Shown here: one piece after another, positions 10,729 to 23,142 of the stretch | Layout: each line of letters begins with the position of its first letter | Position numbering within the stretch: the stretch's first letter is position 1 | From: Stromatinia cepivora | Taxonomy: Eukaryota > Ascomycota > Leotiomycetes > Helotiales > Sclerotiniaceae | Reading direction: 5' to 3' | Length of the DNA: 64,000 nt | NCBI GenBank assembly: GCA_014898415.1 | Contig: RCTD01000015.1 | Span: 744,001-808,000 of the forward strand | Made by a program: the position numbers and the translations under genes | The notes under the pieces: model-generated | Told to the model about the DNA's origin: nothing | The model's database searches: none | What the model saw: the letters and a program-made list of their open reading frames with translations, nothing else

Positions 10729-13260
10729 GATGGATGTATATGCGCTGCAGCCACTGAAATGTGATAGCAGGTCGCTACATAAACAGGCAGAAAGCTGTTA
10801 CTCGTGATCAGTGGTTATTCTTGAAGGACAATTCTATGAGGATCTCAAGATCTCAAGATCTCAAGATATGAAAGATAGAGAATATGGAGTTTGTATGATT
10901 TGCGGTGCTAAAAGTGCAAGCAGATCTCTAGCATTCCCTTATTGTGCACGGGCGGCACAATTAATGAGTGTTTTGAATGCCAAGGGCCCCTACCCCCAAG
11001 CAAGCCCCACCTGAAGGGACCCGGGAAGATAGATGGCTAGAATACCATGAACTGCGGTTTTATACTATTCGATTTTTTCCGTGCATGATAACTAGTGTCA
11101 TCACGAGAAATGTTTAGGAAGAAGTATCTAGGTGATTTTGGGAATTGTACGAAGGATGATCTATCGCTTTCAAGGTCTTCATCAGACAATTGGGTAGGTA
11201 TTGACCAATAGTTAATCATAATGCCATAGCTAAATGGACTTCGGAAGTACCGTTCGACATCATCTCATTTTCTATGATGCATTACAAATGTCCCGTCAAC
11301 TATCTGAAAAGAGTTCCTAAGCTTTGGCTACTTAGGTACCCGGTGCAACTGATTTAGGCGGAGATAGCGTTTTAGGCTTCGGAGAAGAGCCTACGAGCCC
11401 CATAAAGGGTACACTAAAGCCCCTGTCGACCTGTCATAATGCATCACTAAAGTCACTAAAAAAACAAGTTGATCCTCAGCCCTTCATCACTCCACTCTCT
11501 TATCTACGAACCATTTCGAAAAAAGGTTTTTTTCATCACAAACCCGACATCCCCAATATCTAATCCATGATCTTATCATCATGGAACATTATAATCAGTA
11601 TACGTACTCTCATCACAGTACCTATCTAGGTATTTTAGTTATGAGTCTTCTCAATTCCACAAACAGCCCAACAATGACACCAGTTACCGCAAGTCACTGT
11701 GTCTCATTCAATCATAATACACTCGGGTCCTCGCCACGTGAAAGGCTTATACTAATAAAATTCGGTCTAGAGCGATATTACTGCCACAAAACTACTGGCC
11801 AGAACTTCAGCTATACGTACTCGGGTCCCAAGCCGTGCAACCCGAAACACGGCGAAGAGCCGATTGAAGTTATTACGAAGTTGTCTTTAGCATATGGCCC
11901 GAATTTCTCCATGTGCTGAGTAAGCCGAGAGATTGAAATAAGCTTATTTTCCTGCTAGAGAACGGGACTTGCCGAGTCTCCATGTCTTATCGCTATTTCA
12001 GCATTCCGGAAATGCGAATGTGAAATAGTGTGGGATTCCTGTTTCACTTTGTATAGACACAGTGAGGGGCCATCAGAGAGCACACAAGAGTGCCGTCACT
12101 CATTATTCTTTGAGATTCGTCAAAAGTTTTGGTATGGTAGTAGCCGGTGAACTTGGCATTGTCATCGGTGCTTCTTGGATAAGCATGGCAGATACATTGT
12201 TGGTGCAAGGTCAAAATCCTTCAAAAGAAAAGGACTTACACTCATTGGTCTTGCCATCTGAAAATCTATTTTTAGCGTTTCATTTTACGATAAGGTGTTT
12301 GTTGTTTGTTCAAAGTCGTATTATTTCGGAATATAGAATGTGCTTGGGGTACGGATGTAACGAGATTACCACTTTATGCAACAGCATGTTTCTTCAACGG
12401 GCGGCATCCTATCATCATTCCCGCGCGTATGGGCGTGATGTAATCCCGCCTGTTTCTTTAAGGGTCTTGCAGATATGCAGCGGGCCCGAGTCCATATATG
12501 CGGTGTCTCTTGTGGCTTTTCAGGGACCTTACAGGACCCTGAGTTCTGCATGGTCTCGGGGAACCAGGCAACCACATCAGCATCCATAGCTTAAACGTGA
12601 AGGAAGTCTCACGTGATGCTAGCTGAGCCAAGAATCTTAGGACCAAACACTCGGATTCATTGCACAAGATTGTTTACAGTTGCTGGGACAGTTTACGATC
12701 ATGGTACCTCGTTACTTGCTTTAGTTTTCCCAAGAGATGCAGTGATCTGTTGTCAAAATGCTGTAGAACCATAAGTACAGAGCTGCCGGTCTTTACCCGG
12801 ACCGAATCACAGTTCGGTCGCTTATGTGATGAAATCAAAGCCGGTGATATCGTCTTAAGACATTCATCATTATTGGCAGCCCTAGCTCGTCTCTAGCGTG
12901 TCTTCCTTCGCTGATCATGGTACGATGTACGAACTAAGGCACAACTAGGCTCCCGCTGCACGTTAATCGCATGTAAGCAGGGCTACCACATGTCAACAAC
13001 GTGAAATCACCAACTGCTTGGTTCCAGAATCAATCACTGAAGTGTGCTGATCCTTTTTAGGAACGAGCTGAACAAGGGCTCAACCTCATTGCCTCTGCGC
13101 CATGCGCGATATTACAGTCAGCCAGGGTTCTTTCTTCAACTGGCTCGACTTGGGGATATCGAAGGTGGTGAGGTGAGACTTTACGATAGTCAACATCATG
13201 GGTGATCCGGACGAGGACGGAAGAGGTTTGGGAGCCGGTCGAAGCATCAAGTTGAACGTC
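10729..13260. other. Intergenic between regulator and GMC gene
   Basis: About 2.5 kb. At 10840-10868 there is a short tandem repeat (GATCTCAA, about three copies). Open frames of 112 and 175 codons at 11581 and 12062 on the plus strand show no motif and poor coding character, so I do not call them genes. Confidence 0.4.
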
Positions 13261-13268
13261 TATATAAA
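13261..13268 (+). promoter_or_regulatory. TATA box of the GMC oxidoreductase gene
   Basis: TATATAAA, about 170 bases upstream of the ATG at 13432. It is followed by a C/T-rich leader typical of well-expressed fungal genes. Confidence 0.55.
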
Positions 13269-13431
13269 CGGCTCGAAGTCTCGACATCAAGCTGTACCCT
13301 CATCCTCATCATCATCTTCTTCTCTCAGCTTCATTCATTGTAGAAGCCTCTTTTCCGATCGCCATCCTTCCTTCACTTGAAGATCACTTCCTCATTCCCA
13401 TCTTTTCCTACCACCCTCCTCACCAGCAGAT

Positions 13432-15423
13432 ATGTTTAGCAAGGACTTTACAGTCGTCGGGCTGGCAGCCCTATCCTTGGTCTCTCAATCGCAAGCAGGA
13501 CCTACCTTAGGCTCTTCTCATCTTAAAGCAAGAGCTCTCTTGGGTACCTCTTTCGGTGTTCCTGGACGCAACGCAACCTACGATTACGTTGTCGTTGGTG
13601 GTGGTAATGCCGGTCTTACTATCGCAATGCGATTGGCTGAGGCCGACGCTGGTACCGTAGCTGTCGTTGAGGCTGGAACTTTCTATGAGATCAGCAATGG
13701 AAACATTTCTCAAGTCCCTGCCACTGATGGTGTTTTCGCTGGAAAAGGTGCCAATGATTGGCAACCCCAGATTGATTGGGGCTACCAAACCACCCCGCAA
13801 TCGGTAAGTTCAAAGACAATAATGGAAACAGAAGTAACTTGCTAACATCCATAACAGGGAGCCTTCAACACTTCTCTTCACTATGCTCGTGGTAAGACCT
13901 TGGGTGGTTGCTCTGCTAGAAACTTCATGGTCTACCAACGTGGTACGGTTGGATCCATGCAGAAGTGGGCCGATCAAGTTGGCGATGATGCGTACGAATG
14001 GGATAACTTCCTTCCTTACTTCCAGAAGTCTGTCAACTTTACCGCCCCTGACATGAACCTTCGATCTGCCAACTCCACTCCACAATTCGTTGCTGCCGAA
14101 GCTGCAAACGCTCCAGCTACTGGACCACTTTCAGTCACCTGGTCCCACTACGCCCAAGCTTTCGGTACCTGGGCCATCGAAGGTCTTGCTCAGATCGGCA
14201 TACCAGTTATCCCTGGTTTCTTGGGCGGATCTTTGATCGGATCTTCATATCCTACCTTCACTTTGGATGCTGAAAGAATGACACGTGAATCTTCTGAAAC
14301 ATCTTTCCTCCGCGTCGGCATGAAATCACCTGACCTCAAGGTTTACACTCTCTCCATGGCGAAGAAAATTCTCTTTGACGACAGCAAGACTGCAACTGGT
14401 GTTCTCGTCGAAACTGGTGGCTACCCATTTACTTTGACCGCCAACAAGGAAGTTATCTTGTCTGCTGGTGTTTTCGGATCTCCACAAATTCTCATGGCGT
14501 CTGGTGTTGGACCTGCAGCTGAATTGAGTGCCGTCGGTATCGATGTTATCGCTGATCGTCCAGGTGTCGGAAAAGGAATGCAAGATCATATTTTCACTGG
14601 TATCGGATACCGTGTCAATGCTCCTACCATCTCGAAACTCGGAAACGATCCCGCATTCGCTGCTGAACAAGCTGCTCTATACGAAAACACCCCTGCTGCT
14701 GGTATGTATAGCAGCCCTAACACTGATGTTCTCGGATGGGAAAAGATTCCAGAAAAGTACAGAAGCCACTGGAGCAAGGAGACTCAAACTGCTTTGGCTG
14801 CCTACCCTGCTGATTGGCCTGAGGTTGAGTACATTGCCATCTCCTCTTACTTGGGTAACCAAGTTGTCTTGGGGTCTGACCCAGGTGATGGATACAACTA
14901 TGCCACATTGTCTGTTGCCCTTGTTGCTCCTCGATCCCGTGGATCCCTCACCATCACCTCCCCAGACACCAATGTCGCTCCTCTCATCGACCCAGGTTTC
15001 TTGACCGAACGATCTGATGTCGACATCATGGTTGCTTCCATCAAGCGTATCCGTGAATTCTACGCCACCGATGCTCTTCAAAGCTTCGTCATTGGTGATG
15101 AGTACTTCCCAGGTTCTAACGTCTCTACCGATGCTCAAATCGAGGACTTCGTCCGAACCAGTTTCAACACTATCTGGCACGCAACATCTACCTGCTCCAT
15201 GGGTCCTGTCAATGATACCAAGACTGTCGTTGATTCTCAGGCCAGAGTTCTCGGTGTTTCCCGTCTCCGTGTTGTTGATGCCGCCGCTTTCCCACTCCTT
15301 CCTCCTGGACATCCTATGTCCACAGTTTGTAAGTTTAATCCTTCCTGTAGTCATTAGCAGTAACTGACAATAATTTAAGATGCTTTCGCTGAGAAGGTTG
15401 CTTGCGACATCATCGGCTGTTAA
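13432..15423 (+). CDS. Secreted GMC-family FAD oxidoreductase
   Basis: Three exons, 13432-13803, 13858-15328 and 15380-15423, give 628 residues. The last intron (GTAAGT...TTAAG) splits the Tyr codon of the C-terminal motif; without it the protein would end wrongly. Residues 1-22 are a signal peptide (LAALSLVSQSQAG). GGGNAG (56-61) and Glu80 (VVEAG) form the FAD ADP-binding fold. GKTLGGCSARNFMVYQRG is the second GMC signature. Catalytic candidates are H565 (IWHATSTCSMG) and H609 (PPGHPMSTV), the His/His pair of the glucose oxidase and aryl-alcohol oxidase group. Enzymes of this family oxidise alcohols or sugars, passing electrons to oxygen or quinones; the substrate cannot be read from sequence. 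The protein probably acts outside the cell. It faces the first A-T-R reductase gene tail to tail. Confidence 0.92.
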
Positions 15424-17465
15424 GCAGCACGCCTCTAAAGCGCCACCACCCAACCTCATCTCGGCTCCTCATTTCTCACAATTCATCAGACTTTCCCTTT
15501 TTGTGTTGTCGATAGATCCTTATTAGAAGCATCATAGCTATCTTACTCTCTTCTTCTTTTATCTTGACCTTCCGCCAACTGTACCTGAACATTTTGATGC
15601 ACCAGTTGAGTTCCAAAATATTCTGCACACAAAAGTACGCAAAGCACTCGACCACTATCGATCTCTGCGCACGGACATTTTTGGCGGGAGGCCAATGTAC
15701 AACAATTGCTCGCATCCTCATTGTGAGGGGTAGCTTGAGCATCGTTGGGTTTTTTCGTTCTTGATATGATATTTGGGCGGCGGATTTCTTTCATATGTAC
15801 CGTACGAGGAAACAGATGTACGATACAGTCAGACATAAATAGTGGCAATCAAGTTTCATATAGCACACTCACACTCTCTCCTGCATGTGCTTTGCAGATC
15901 GTAACCAAATTTTGTTGATCGGGGTGACATTGCAGGTTCCGCCATGTTTATCGAAAGAAAATTCGGTAAAATGTGAGTGTAACTTTTGATAAGCTTTAAT
16001 TGTTGTTACGGCTGCTTTCTTCCATCTCTTTTACACCAATCATTTGTCTTTGCACGGGTATCTAAATGTTGGAAATTGTTACACAAGGCCTCGTTACAGA
16101 CCTAATATTTGCAGATGCCGGGACTCCCAACCAAAAACGAAAATTCATGCAGGTCATAAATTAATATCATTGCCGAGGATATTCTGTTGGTTAATGTGAT
16201 CTTGCCGCGCATAAGTCGGTCAATCAATGTACAAATCAGCATGAGCCCAACATTCATTTTTACATATTTTACAATTTCAACTTCAGCATAATCACTCGAG
16301 TCAATCTTCTGATCCAACAGCTTTGAAACTTGACTAAGGAAAGTTTAAGTTAACATTAGTGCAAAACCTCAAATTCATGCCCAACTACTCATGGATGACT
16401 TTATTCGGATACGGCTACGTTGCGGCTAATGTCAGGGGTATCTCGTTTAAAAACAAAACCAACCTCGGCTAAAATAATCGCCCGAAAACAATACAATACC
16501 GAAGCCTTCCGAAATCTTATCCGTCCCCACTTTCTTGCCGCTCAGCCCCGAAGCGCATACCCCGAGTCGTGTCTGGGATGTGGTACGCATATGCGACCTA
16601 GTTTGTTACATAAATCGTAATTGATCCAATCATTCTCACGAACGAAGTATTGCATATGACATTAATGAGATTTTACGCAGGTCTTTTCATGCTTACATGC
16701 GACGATTGAAAGTTTGTGGCTTCGACCCACGTGATGCACATCTAGCCTCCAAATTCAAGCAATGAAGAAGCGGTTGCTAAGGAGATGATGCAGTCAAGCC
16801 CAAAGCCATATATGCTTGGCGACGAGCGAAACAGATGGATGTGAAGGTCGTGTAACGGGACCCGAATAGATGGAGGATGAGCTGTCAGGCTTTCGACTGG
16901 TAGGTTCATTGTGTAGCCGGACCGATCATGTGAAAGAGAGTATGAGCTGTGGTGGGAGAGGAAATGAATAAATTTAATGTACAGATCTTCCAACCTAAAT
17001 AGGCAAGAAGATTTTCAATAGCAATATCACGTTTAGTGAATGTGCCCCAGGTCACGTGCATATCTCACCAGCACTTTGACTGAGCCACCACACCACCAGC
17101 CACAGCAACACTTTGAGGATACATTTCAAAAATTTGCAAGAGGAAGTCGAGAAGTTTTGAAAGGATGGGAATTGAAGGGCTTTTTGGTATGACTTTATTG
17201 TCGGATATGATTATCGTCAATCAATGCAGATCTTTTTCACTTTCAGATATGGCAAATGATGTAATTATAATGTTATCAATCTTATCGATCATTAAATATG
17301 AACAATTTATCGTGATTCATGAATGAAATCCCAAACTCCTAAACCATCTATCCCAGATCTTATCTATACCGGATACCCAAGTCTATTCATCAAATTAAAA
17401 TATATACATGAAAAGATACATGAAAAGAAAAGTGATAAAGGAGATTCGTTAAATGACAGTTATGC
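15424..17465. other. Convergent intergenic region
   Basis: About 2 kb holding the 3' ends of the GMC and first A-T-R genes. A 50-codon plus-strand frame at 17040-17192 has a coding-like amphipathic stretch but no recognisable family, promoter or continuation. Nothing else is supported. Confidence 0.4.
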
Positions 17466-20400
17466 CTAGTTCAAAACCAAGAACGCATTCTGAACCGCTG
17501 CTGGCTCTTTGATGCCCCATTGAACCATCCAGTTCTCCAGCCACACTCTGTTCAACGGACCAAGAGTCCTCAAAGTCTTACTGGCAGATTGAGAAACAGT
17601 GGTAGGTAAGGTACGAGCGCCTTTCTCGACAGCGCCACCAGCTGCTGCCTTGGAGTAGAATTCAAGAAGGCGCATGGCGGGGTTGGCATCAACATCGACG
17701 TTGCCAGTGCGTTCAGCTTCATCGACAGAAGCTTTGAGTGCATCGACCCATTGCTCAAATTTGACTGGTTTGACCATTCCCTTGGGGTAAGCGGCGAGGA
17801 GGTTCTGTCCCAAGTCCTCTTCCCAGGAGGAGAATTGTGGGTTGACAACGTGGTAAGTCTTGCTGTGGAGAGGAGCGGAAGAGATAGCACCTGTAGCCTC
17901 GTCAAGCTCTGGTTGAGATGCGGTGTCAAGGATCTCGCACAAGACCTTGGAGAGCTTGTCGACTGGGAGCCAATCAATGTGATCTCTGGATGGGAAGGTC
18001 TCTGGCACAACACCGAGATGGGCGGATGAGACAATGATGGATGGAATGTACTCGTGTTTGTTCCACATTCCCTTTTGTTGCTCAACTGGACCAGCAACGA
18101 TACCAACACGGCAGACAGCAGTGCGGACACCGGAGATTTGAGCGGCTTTTTCAAGGAGGGCCTCAGCGATAAGCTTGGATTGACCATATCCCATAGGAGC
18201 AGCTGCAGTAAAGTCGAGAATGGGTGCCTCGGGAACACCGCCAACTCCCTTGTATCCACCAACAGCCGCAATGGATGAGATAAACATCACGAAGGCGTTG
18301 TTGGTAGAGCTGGAAGCCATTTGAGCGAGGTTGCGAACACCAGTGATGTATGGCTTGAATGAGTTGAGAGTCCAGTTGAAATTGACTGGCCATTGGCAAT
18401 GAAGGACGTGGGTAACAGTTTCCAAGATTCTGGTGTAGTTTTCTTGCCCAACGCCTAATTGGGAGTCCGATAGATCTGCCTTGAGGAAGGTGACTCTCTT
18501 GGAATCAATGGGGCTCAATCCTCTTGCGGCGATGGCTTGTTGATACTTCTCGGCACCACCAGCCGAGCGGTCGAGAGCGTAGATGTGCTTAACGTTAGGG
18601 TCATTGTTCATCTCATTGAGGAGGTATGAGCCCAAAGAACCGGTAGTACCAGTGAGGAGAACGGTAGTGCCGTTGGTAATTGGGGTGACACGAGGCTTGG
18701 TCTCAACTGGAAGAGTGGAAACAAATTCTTGGAAAAGAGATTCCATGGCAGTCAATTTGGGGTTCTTGACTTCCTTCTCGTTAGGATCGGCACTTTGGTA
18801 GGCACTATCAGGATCTTCAGGTGCCAAATCTGCTGTCTTGTAAAGGAACTCGGAAAGTTCGACCAAAGATGGGTTGGAGTAAACAACAGTAGGAGAGATA
18901 GAGTCTGCAGTGAGGTTGTTGCCACCAGAGATCTTAGCGTGTATCTTGAGCTCGCGGACAATTTTGATGACGTGGAGGGAATCTAAGCCAGATTCGAAGA
19001 ATGCTGCATCAGGCCCAAGGTTCTGAATCCCGGCAGTTTCTTCAATGAGAGTCTTCAACCATTTTGCAATGTTGGTGCGGTCGGCAAAGTCGACTCGCAA
19101 GTCACCAATTTCACCTTCTTGGTCATCGAGGTTCTCGGCAGCAGTGTAGACATCCTCGATATCCTTCTCGTACAATCTGTATGTCTGATGTCTTTGAATC
19201 TTACCTTGACCAAGGTAGTGCATTGGGCGGCTAGGGTCAACAAACAAGATGTGGTATTGATCGAGCTGGCCGTGAGCCGGAGCGTGCTTGTTAGCTTGCT
19301 CGATAGCTGGAAGCATCTCCTTGATCAAAGCGTGGCGTTCAGCTGCACTGTTTGGTGGCGCATCCTTGAGATCGACAAGGGCGGCTGGCTGAAATTTGCC
19401 ACGACCGACAACCATGGCACCCTTTACAAGAGGACTGCTGCAGAGGGAAGCTTCCATGAGAGCTGGAGCAAGTTTCTCTCCGTTGCTGAGGACGATAACA
19501 TCATCAGCACGACCTCTCCATTTGTACAAGAAAGGCTTAGCTGGATCAGGGTGGCGAGAGTAGAGATCATTCATTGAGTACTCCTCGAGTTGAGGGAAGG
19601 TACTGAAGATACCCTGGTAGTAAAGATCCAATTCAGGCTTTCGCTCAATGAAAAGCTCGTGAAGACCATCCATGTACTCTCTGAAGATGATACCAGAGTG
19701 AGTTGGGTGCCAGTAGAAGTAAGCCCAATCCTCGACAGCAGGAGCCAATCGTGGAAGACAAGCAGTCTCAGTGGCTCCAAAGTTGGAAACAACTCTGCAA
19801 TGTTTGGAGATGATGTCTCCGGCAGTTTGAGAGATGGCAGCACCACAGACAAGGATATAGTTGAAATTGTGGATACGTTCAAGGGATTTTGGGTCGTGGC
19901 TCAATTCCTCATAGATGGATGGGGGGCCAATTGAGGCGTCGACACCACCGTGCTTGTGAATCTCATCGGCATATGCAGCGTGGGGTACAACATTTGCAGA
20001 GCCGTAAACAGTGGTGACACCGAGAAGTAAAGACATGGTGATACCGATGTTCAAACCACTAGTGTGGAACAAAGGCATTAGGTTGTAAGCCCTACGAGAT
20101 TGTTGGTAGACTTCAGTGGTGGGGACGTAGCCATCGATGGCTGGAATAGTTCTCCAAGCCTCATATGTGCTGAGGATCTCGTTCTTCCATGTGATCGGCT
20201 TTGGAAGACCGGTAGAACCGGTGGTGTGAAGGACAAGGCATGGGTCGGTGCGTGCCTCAACAAAGGACTTGCTGTAAGGGTAGGCACGGACCTCTTCATC
20301 TTCAAGCAACTCTTCAAGTTCAGGCACGGTTGCAGTGCGCATGTTGCGTTGGCTCAAGATGTTCTCGACATGAGTGTTGCGAGCTGTCAAGAAGATGTGA

Positions 20401-20858
20401 CAGTTAGACTTCTCAAGAACATTGAGAGAGCCGGCGACGCTGTTACGGGGAGAAAGATACAGCATCTTGTATCCGGCTTTGATAGCGCCGAACATGAACA
20501 GGAAGTAACGAATGTCACCTGATAATCATATTAGTCTCACACAAGGATATGACAAAGGGGAGAGGTTAGACTCACTGTGGCCTTGATAGGCGACAGCTGG
20601 GAATTCACCAGCGGGTGCTTTTCCGAGGATTGACTCCAAGTACCAAGCGGTGCGGTTGATTGCATTTGCGAAGGACTTGGCAGATACTTCCACAAAGCCA
20701 TCTTGTGGCATATCAGTCTTTGGGTAAGCAAAGATTGAATGATCGGGAACCGTTCTGGCGAGCTCATCTGGGATGAGATGAACCAAACGGGCGGGGTTGG
20801 CGTTGGCTGCGGCGAAGGCGGCTGGGACATCAGATCGGAGAGTTCCTGCTTGAGACAT
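17466..20858 (-). CDS. NRPS-like carboxylate reductase 1 (A-T-R)
   Basis: Two exons, 20576-20858 and 17466-20518, joined over a 57-nt intron (GTGAGT...CAG), give 1111 residues. The adenylation domain covers roughly 20-560, with ATP-binding TTGSTGLPKP (193-202), FGATETACLP (341-350) and GRADDVIVLSNGEK (from about 430). The carrier domain has ESGLDSLH, Ser608 being the phosphopantetheine site. The thioester-reductase domain starts at TGTTGSLGSYL (717-727), an NAD(P)-binding fold, with catalytic Tyr/Lys in YGQSK (872-876). There is no condensation domain. Such enzymes activate a carboxylic acid with ATP, load it on the carrier and release it reductively as an aldehyde or alcohol. Related fungal enzymes act on aryl, amino or keto acids; the substrate here is unknown. 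It needs a phosphopantetheinyl transferase encoded elsewhere. A second enzyme with the same order lies 5 kb away. Confidence 0.95.
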
Positions 20859-21098
20859 TTTGGAAGTTGGTTTGAGTGATTGAAGAATTAAAAGGTATTA
20901 ATATGAAGTATTATTAGATGTAAAGATAGATGGTTGGCTCAAAGAAGCTTTAGTGAAGGTGTTGGATGTAAAGTGTTGGATGTCTAAGACTCAAGTATTG
21001 GAAGACTGTGAAGTGATGTTCTGGCGATGCCTAGATAGAATGTTGAAGATGTTGTTGTTGATGATGAAAAAAAGTATTACATCGACAACATCGACATC

Positions 21099-21106
21099 TT
21101 ATATAT
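21099..21106 (-). promoter_or_regulatory. Possible TATA box of A-T-R reductase 1
   Basis: ATATATAA on the minus strand about 240 bases upstream of the ATG at 20858. Distance is long but possible with a long leader. Confidence 0.3.
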
Positions 21107-21225
21107 CAGAATCTCTTTGTCTGTCGACATAGTGCTTGGAGAATATGCTTCCCAAACGAGTGTTTCCATACCGCGCAACAGGAATATTGCATTGAGGAAT
21201 GATGGTATTCGCGGGGAGTGGAAAA

Positions 21226-21243
21226 CCGGAGCAGAGCTAACAG
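21226..21243. promoter_or_regulatory. Motif shared by both A-T-R promoters (site 1)
   Basis: CCGGAGCAGAGCTAACAG lies about 370 bases upstream of reductase 1. A compressed version, CCGGAGCTAACAG, lies at 25272-25284, about 350 bases upstream of reductase 2. CGG-containing sites are what Zn2Cys6 proteins bind. Shared regulation is inference from two sites only. Confidence 0.3.
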
Positions 21244-22970
21244 GCTACTTTCAGCCTACTCTATCTCAATAACACTCAATGTACCATATGTCGAAGGTTC
21301 AGGAGTGTCTTCCGCAGGAGATCTGAGATTGCTGTTGGATCTGGAGGTGAGATTGGTGCAATTTGGAATACTGGAGCTTGCAAAAATCTCCTAATGTCAA
21401 TTACCAAAAGCTACTCCAGGAGTAGTATTGCTGTATCTGACTTTGTTACCTTCTCCTTGGGAGTCAGGTTAGCGCCATGCGCCATGGTACCAATCGTGCA
21501 TCCTGGATCTTGCAGGAGTTTCATGATTCATTGCCACAGACGTCGATGGAGCTTCTAAGTTAGGACTATCAGACACGTTATGCTCACTAACACTCCGTCA
21601 TATCTCCCGGAGCTTGGGCCATACATGCAATTGAGGGGTTTTTCCCATGTTTTGATTATGTTTGTGGTGCAAGCCTTCTCAATGGAACTGTATTCTGATA
21701 AGGAGTTCAATGATACTTTGCCTTACTGAGCTAGGCTAAAAGCTCAAAGTGGTTTGTACGAATAAAGGTGTTTTGCCAAAATGCAATGTCAGTATTGAAG
21801 TAAGGTTCGTGTGGAGATTCCGGATGCTGCACCCAAAATGCAATTGCTCTGGGAAGAAAATTATTACGTATCGGTTTTGGGTTGTCTACCAAACTCCACA
21901 ATAGCTCTAATACAATCAAAACAAGTAAATTCCGGTGCTCCTACCGAAATGTAAGGTTTGTTCTGCAGAAATATTCCGGGTGTATGCCATCTAACACCAT
22001 TTTCAGGGTAATCCATATGAGAGATTTCGATTCTAATCTTTGGCTTGAAACGCCGTTACTCAGAAAAGCTCTCATATGAGTGGTGCTTCTTCCAGGGGAT
22101 TAGTCTTGAATAGTCTTTGAAAAAGTAGCGGAAGGGCAGGGAAGTCAAAAAAATTGTCGTATTTAGTGGGATTGACAGAGATACCTTGAGGGTGGATGTA
22201 TAAAGATTCATGTCATGTCAACTCTATACAGGGTTTGTAATCACTTCAAATAAACTCAATTTCTTTTTAAACATTCTACAAAACTTACTAGCTGATAAAA
22301 AAGTGCGCAGAGGAAAGAAAATAGATATAAATCTTAATCTTTTTGGCCAGTGGAAATTTAATACGAGGTCATGGATGGTGATAGTAAGGAATTTATGTAA
22401 ATATGCAAATGCTCGGAGTAAATTCTGAATGCATGTCACAAAACCACAGACATTTCCCCAAGTAGATTAGACAACTTTAAAAAAATATATAATAATATGC
22501 CTGTTAGTATTATGATCTTAATACCAGCAGATGAGAATAAAAGCATCCAAAATAGTTGTTCACACCATGCTTACGTAATATATTAGAAGACCTGAGAGCT
22601 TGTGACCCATGCAAAGATCAAGTGCGTCGTGTGAACTTACACCAAATGAAGCTCAGATATTCTCCGGTTGCAGATATATTTGTTACCCACAAACTAATTG
22701 AGGATATCAGTTATCGAACCTGACTCCCTGTCTCCGATCATGCGAAAGCAGGAGAAACCGAACGGGACGAAAGAAATTAAAGTTTTTCAGTTTCACGGGC
22801 CGAGCCTTTCTAACAATCCCATATTGAAGAACATCGGGTTTGTCCCCACACTCTTTAGCGACAATTCACCACATCCATCCCATTCCCCCTTTCGGTAGTG
22901 GAGTCACGGAGCCTCACCCGCATCCTATATCGGTGGCCGCGAGTATACATATTACCATTACCCCGACTGT

Positions 22971-22977
22971 TATAAAT
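22971..22977 (+). promoter_or_regulatory. TATA box of the aldo-keto reductase gene
   Basis: TATAAAT, about 170 bases upstream of the ATG at 23143. Confidence 0.4.
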
Positions 22978-23142
22978 GAAATGCATACCTCTTTTACTTT
23001 CTCATCATTCCAAAATTTTGCCGCTCCTAGCACCCATATATTTGACGTTGTTGCCCTCAAAATTCACCACGAGATTTTACACCGATAACATAATTGATCG
23101 AACAAAATCCAAATTCAGTTGAAAAAAACAAATAAAACAAAT

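Larger units (their letters stand above)
20859..23142. other. Divergent promoter region, reductase 1 / aldo-keto reductase
   Basis: About 2.3 kb between two divergently transcribed genes. Apart from the possible TATA boxes and shared motif listed separately, I see no gene. 22200-22500 is AT-rich. Confidence 0.4.

Noticed and set aside
12062..12589. Plus-strand frame of 175 codons
   Set aside because: No motif, unusual composition and no start or promoter context. Could be chance.
14326..15459. Minus-strand frames of 114 and 260 codons opposite the GMC gene
   Set aside because: The plus strand carries the complete GMC protein with all motifs; these are antisense shadows.
17040..17192. 50-codon plus-strand frame with an amphipathic helix-like end
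   Set aside because: Too short, no homology that I recognise and no supporting promoter or splice sites.
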